Shown here piece by piece: positions 45,985 to 64,000 of a stretch of 64,000 bases of DNA. The notes beneath the pieces are model-generated. The model was given only the letters and a program-made list of their open reading frames with translations. It ran no database searches and was not told the DNA's origin. The stretch comes from Lytechinus variegatus (lineage: Eukaryota > Echinodermata > Echinoidea > Temnopleuroida > Toxopneustidae). Position 1 is the first letter of the stretch. Each line of letters opens with the position of its first letter. The position numbers and the translations under genes are program-made. The stretch is taken from contig NC_054757.1 of NCBI RefSeq assembly GCF_018143015.1, forward strand, positions 19,706,285 through 19,770,284. The letters run 5' to 3'.

Positions 45985-46154
45985 TACACTGTAAAAAATG
46001 AAGTGCTAATTTATCACTTACGGTGCTTGTAGTGACTGCACTATACGAGTGCTGATTTTCTAGTTTAAATTTGAACTAGAAAATCAGCACTCGTAGTGCA
46101 GTCACTATACAAGCACTGTAAGTGCTAAATTAGCACTTCATTTTTTACAGTGTA
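45985..46154. repeat. 170-bp nearly full-length hairpin
   Basis: TACACTGTAAAAAATGAAGT at the left is mirrored by ACTTCATTTTTTACAGTGTA at the right; the arms (~80 bp) pair almost throughout, with a tiny loop around TTTAAATTTGAAC. A MITE of foldback type. Confidence 0.88.
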
Positions 46155-47737
46155 CTAAGAGTAGGCTCAGAACAGATCGAGAGGTGAGGCTAAGAGAAAG
46201 TTGGAAGAGGAGGGTTAAGATGGGTGACAGCTATAAATTTTAATAATCAATAAACAGGGCCCTGGGAGCGATTTTTTTAAATTAAAGCAAAAAAAAAAGG
46301 TTTTCAGTTCAAAATGGAACTCAAATTGGTCTCGAGAAATTTGAGAAGTAAAAAAAAAAGAAAAAAGAAAAAAAAAGGTTGTCACTACAAATTGATGGAG
46401 ATCAAATCTGTCCAGAGAAATGTGAAAAGTAAAAGAGGGGGGGGGGGGGGGCGGTTTCACGACAAAGTTAAGGTCATTTGGGCTACATTTCTCAATTTTT
46501 ACACATCCTTCAGAATACCTGGGATGCTGCCAGCACCCCCAATGATTTCTTTTTTTTTTTGGGGGGGGGTGCATTCGCTTCCTATGGCCATGTCAGTATA
46601 TGATCAATAATTTCTTTGAATTGTTTTGATGAGCATATGACCTAATTAGGCAGATTCCTGGACATCATGACTCAATTCACTCTTTTCCTTTTCGCTCTCT
46701 CTCCCTCTTTTTCTACCCGTCTCTTTTCTCTTCTTTCATCTGCTCATTTCTTATATTATCTCTCGAAATATATGTTTTTTTTTAATTCGTTACACTATTT
46801 TCATGGGCAAACACGAGTACATGTGGAATTGCATCCCCGTTGGTATTTCGATGTGAAATTCCACGTACGTACTTTCTGAATATGTTTATCATTTTTGAAC
46901 TATGTCCTGTGAAAGTATTTGCTTAGTGGCCGTGAATATTTTATTGTGTCAATAAACAGTTTTTAAAAAGATGATTACATATAAATGCAGAGGGAAAACT
47001 CAGTAAGATGGCGCTGTTATGGAATCTGAAACAGAGTAACTGGATCAGGGATTTCTTTCTGAAGAGATGTTTTCCTCTTGATTAATACAAATAATTCGAA
47101 TTTATTACCCACCACCAATACATAATACTGCTTTTTTTCCCATTTCATCCAATCCACATTTAAAATATATCTTTATACAAGTATAACATAAAGTATAGGA
47201 ATGTTTTACAACAATGATTCACTAGATTGACAGGAATATGTTACCATAGATCGAAAATTAAGAACATGCAATCACATTAATCAAATCACATTAAATTGAT
47301 AATGCATAAACATAAAATGCATTTTATGTTTATTTGGTGACAAAAGAAAAGAAGGCCAGTTAAAAAATGATGTATTGAATATGGTTTATTACTGATAATG
47401 TACATGACTGTAAGGTGTTAAAAATCAGTAACTAATGGGCTTGATAGATTCAAGGCACCACATAAATTACCATAACAGTTAACACAAAATTACAAATGCG
47501 TTAGGATTTGAAGAGAATAATCAAAACTAGATTCTAAAAATCATAAGTATTTGGAATGTTGGAGGCAGGAAAGAGAGTGCGTATTCGATTACACAGAAAT
47601 TCGCACTAAATAAAATAGGCTTATTCATGATATGTCTTTCTAAAAAAGAGCTAATTTTTAGGCTAATTTTCCCTTTAGGCAACGGAAAACACGATTTAAT
47701 ATTTTATTATTCCTCAATAGGGGTGATGAAAAATGAC

Positions 47738-47743
47738 TTTATT
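47738..47743 (-). terminator. Candidate polyadenylation signal of the mesh-like gene
   Basis: TTTATT on the plus strand reads AATAAA on the minus strand, about 130 nt after the stop codon at 47872. Confidence 0.45.
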
Positions 47744-47871
47744 ACGGGGTTTTGAATCTGGTAATTCAGGTTTCATAATCTTTCGTGATCATTGTTTGAC
47801 TTGAATCATCTGGAATACTGCTTTGTCGTAATTATCATCAAATCAAGTCTCTTCAATATTACAAGGATGCT

Positions 47872-63506
<15,635 letters not shown>

Positions 63507-64000
63507 CTGGAAATCAATAGACAATGATATCACAGTATTTTGTACTTGCAAAATTGATCGGAACAAGTAATGACATTGATAAGTCATACTCAGTGGAAAA
63601 ATAACATATGCACTTTTTTCATTTCATCAGCTAAGTATTTCGTTTCAGAAGCATTCGAACTCTTATTCCTCGAAAATGCATGGGCTTTTACAATTGCAAA
63701 ATATACACAACGACCAAGAATCTATACGACGTCATTTTGAATGGAGTTGTTAATACACGCATTTGTTTATATTAAAGTATTGTTTGATTTATTTCTTCTA
63801 AAATTACTAATTCAAATTTTAAAATCAAAGTCGCATAGAAAAATAATAACTTTTAATGATTCGATGATTAAATTGTGAGGAAACCCCATAGTTTTTGAAC
63901 TAGATGTATATTCTTCTGATTTCATTTGTTTTAAACTAAAATTTGACCAAGCGTAACTATGTCAGGTAAACTGGACTACATATAAATTAAATGCAGATAC

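Larger units (their letters stand above)
39569..47871. other. Gene-free, transposon-rich interval
   Basis: Lies upstream of the sulfotransferase-like start and downstream of the mesh-like stop, both on the minus strand. It holds family B fragments, a hairpin-MITE copy, many G- or C-homopolymers (e.g. 42031-42048, 44886-44900, 46438-46451), an 866-bp element (43859-44724), a tRNA-like SINE head, a family A element and a 170-bp hairpin. From about 46650 to 47730 it is plain AT-rich DNA in which I see nothing. No frame here resembles a protein family. Confidence 0.65.

Overview
This is a stretch of animal nuclear genome: low GC, long introns, canonical GT-AG splice sites, and many fragments of DNA transposons, SINEs and a LINE. 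The protein families (SLC9B exchanger, mesh-type membrane protein with a HYR-like module, P-loop sulfotransferase-like protein) and the style of the short inverted-repeat elements suggest a marine invertebrate deuterostome, most likely an echinoderm such as a sea urchin. The species is inference. I see no prokaryotic, viral or organellar segment and no CRISPR array.

Layout. At the left edge (86-216, minus) is the first coding exon of a gene that runs off the window; its short acidic, NLS-bearing N-terminus resembles germ cell-less/GMCL1. From 217 to about 5100 there is transposon-rich intergenic DNA. A 14-exon plus-strand gene (5140-16219) encodes a 930-residue protein built of eight regularly spaced, degenerate EF-hand modules. 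After 6 kb of repeats comes a 9-exon plus-strand gene (22156-30551) for a 593-residue Na+/H+ exchanger of the SLC9B (NHA/CPA2) family. Convergent to it is a 3-exon minus-strand gene (39568 down to 33584) for a 318-residue P-loop sulfotransferase-like protein. Its 4.5 kb first intron holds a possible transposon with eight identical 15-bp motifs, a 60-bp-arm hairpin and a ~690-bp (CAT)n array. The 39.6-47.8 kb interval is a transposon graveyard without a recognisable gene. The right quarter (63506 down to 47872, minus, open at its 5' end) carries the last 17 exons of a large mesh-like single-pass membrane protein: HYR-like, NIDO, IPT-like, AMOP, VWD, Sushi, TM and a short tail.

All exon models were built by hand from splice sites and reading-frame phase. 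Each gene closes in frame (EF-hand 2793 nt, SLC9B 1782 nt, sulfotransferase-like 957 nt, mesh-like 3458 nt in window). This internal check is strong, but no transcript or database search supports it. The genes do not form an operon-like system; the neighbourhood looks like ordinary animal gene order. The most unusual structures lie in introns and flanks: the perfect 15-mer cluster, partial tandem duplications that copy exon edges in two genes, a tandem repeat that contains the SLC9B stop codon, and transposons with clear target-site duplications.
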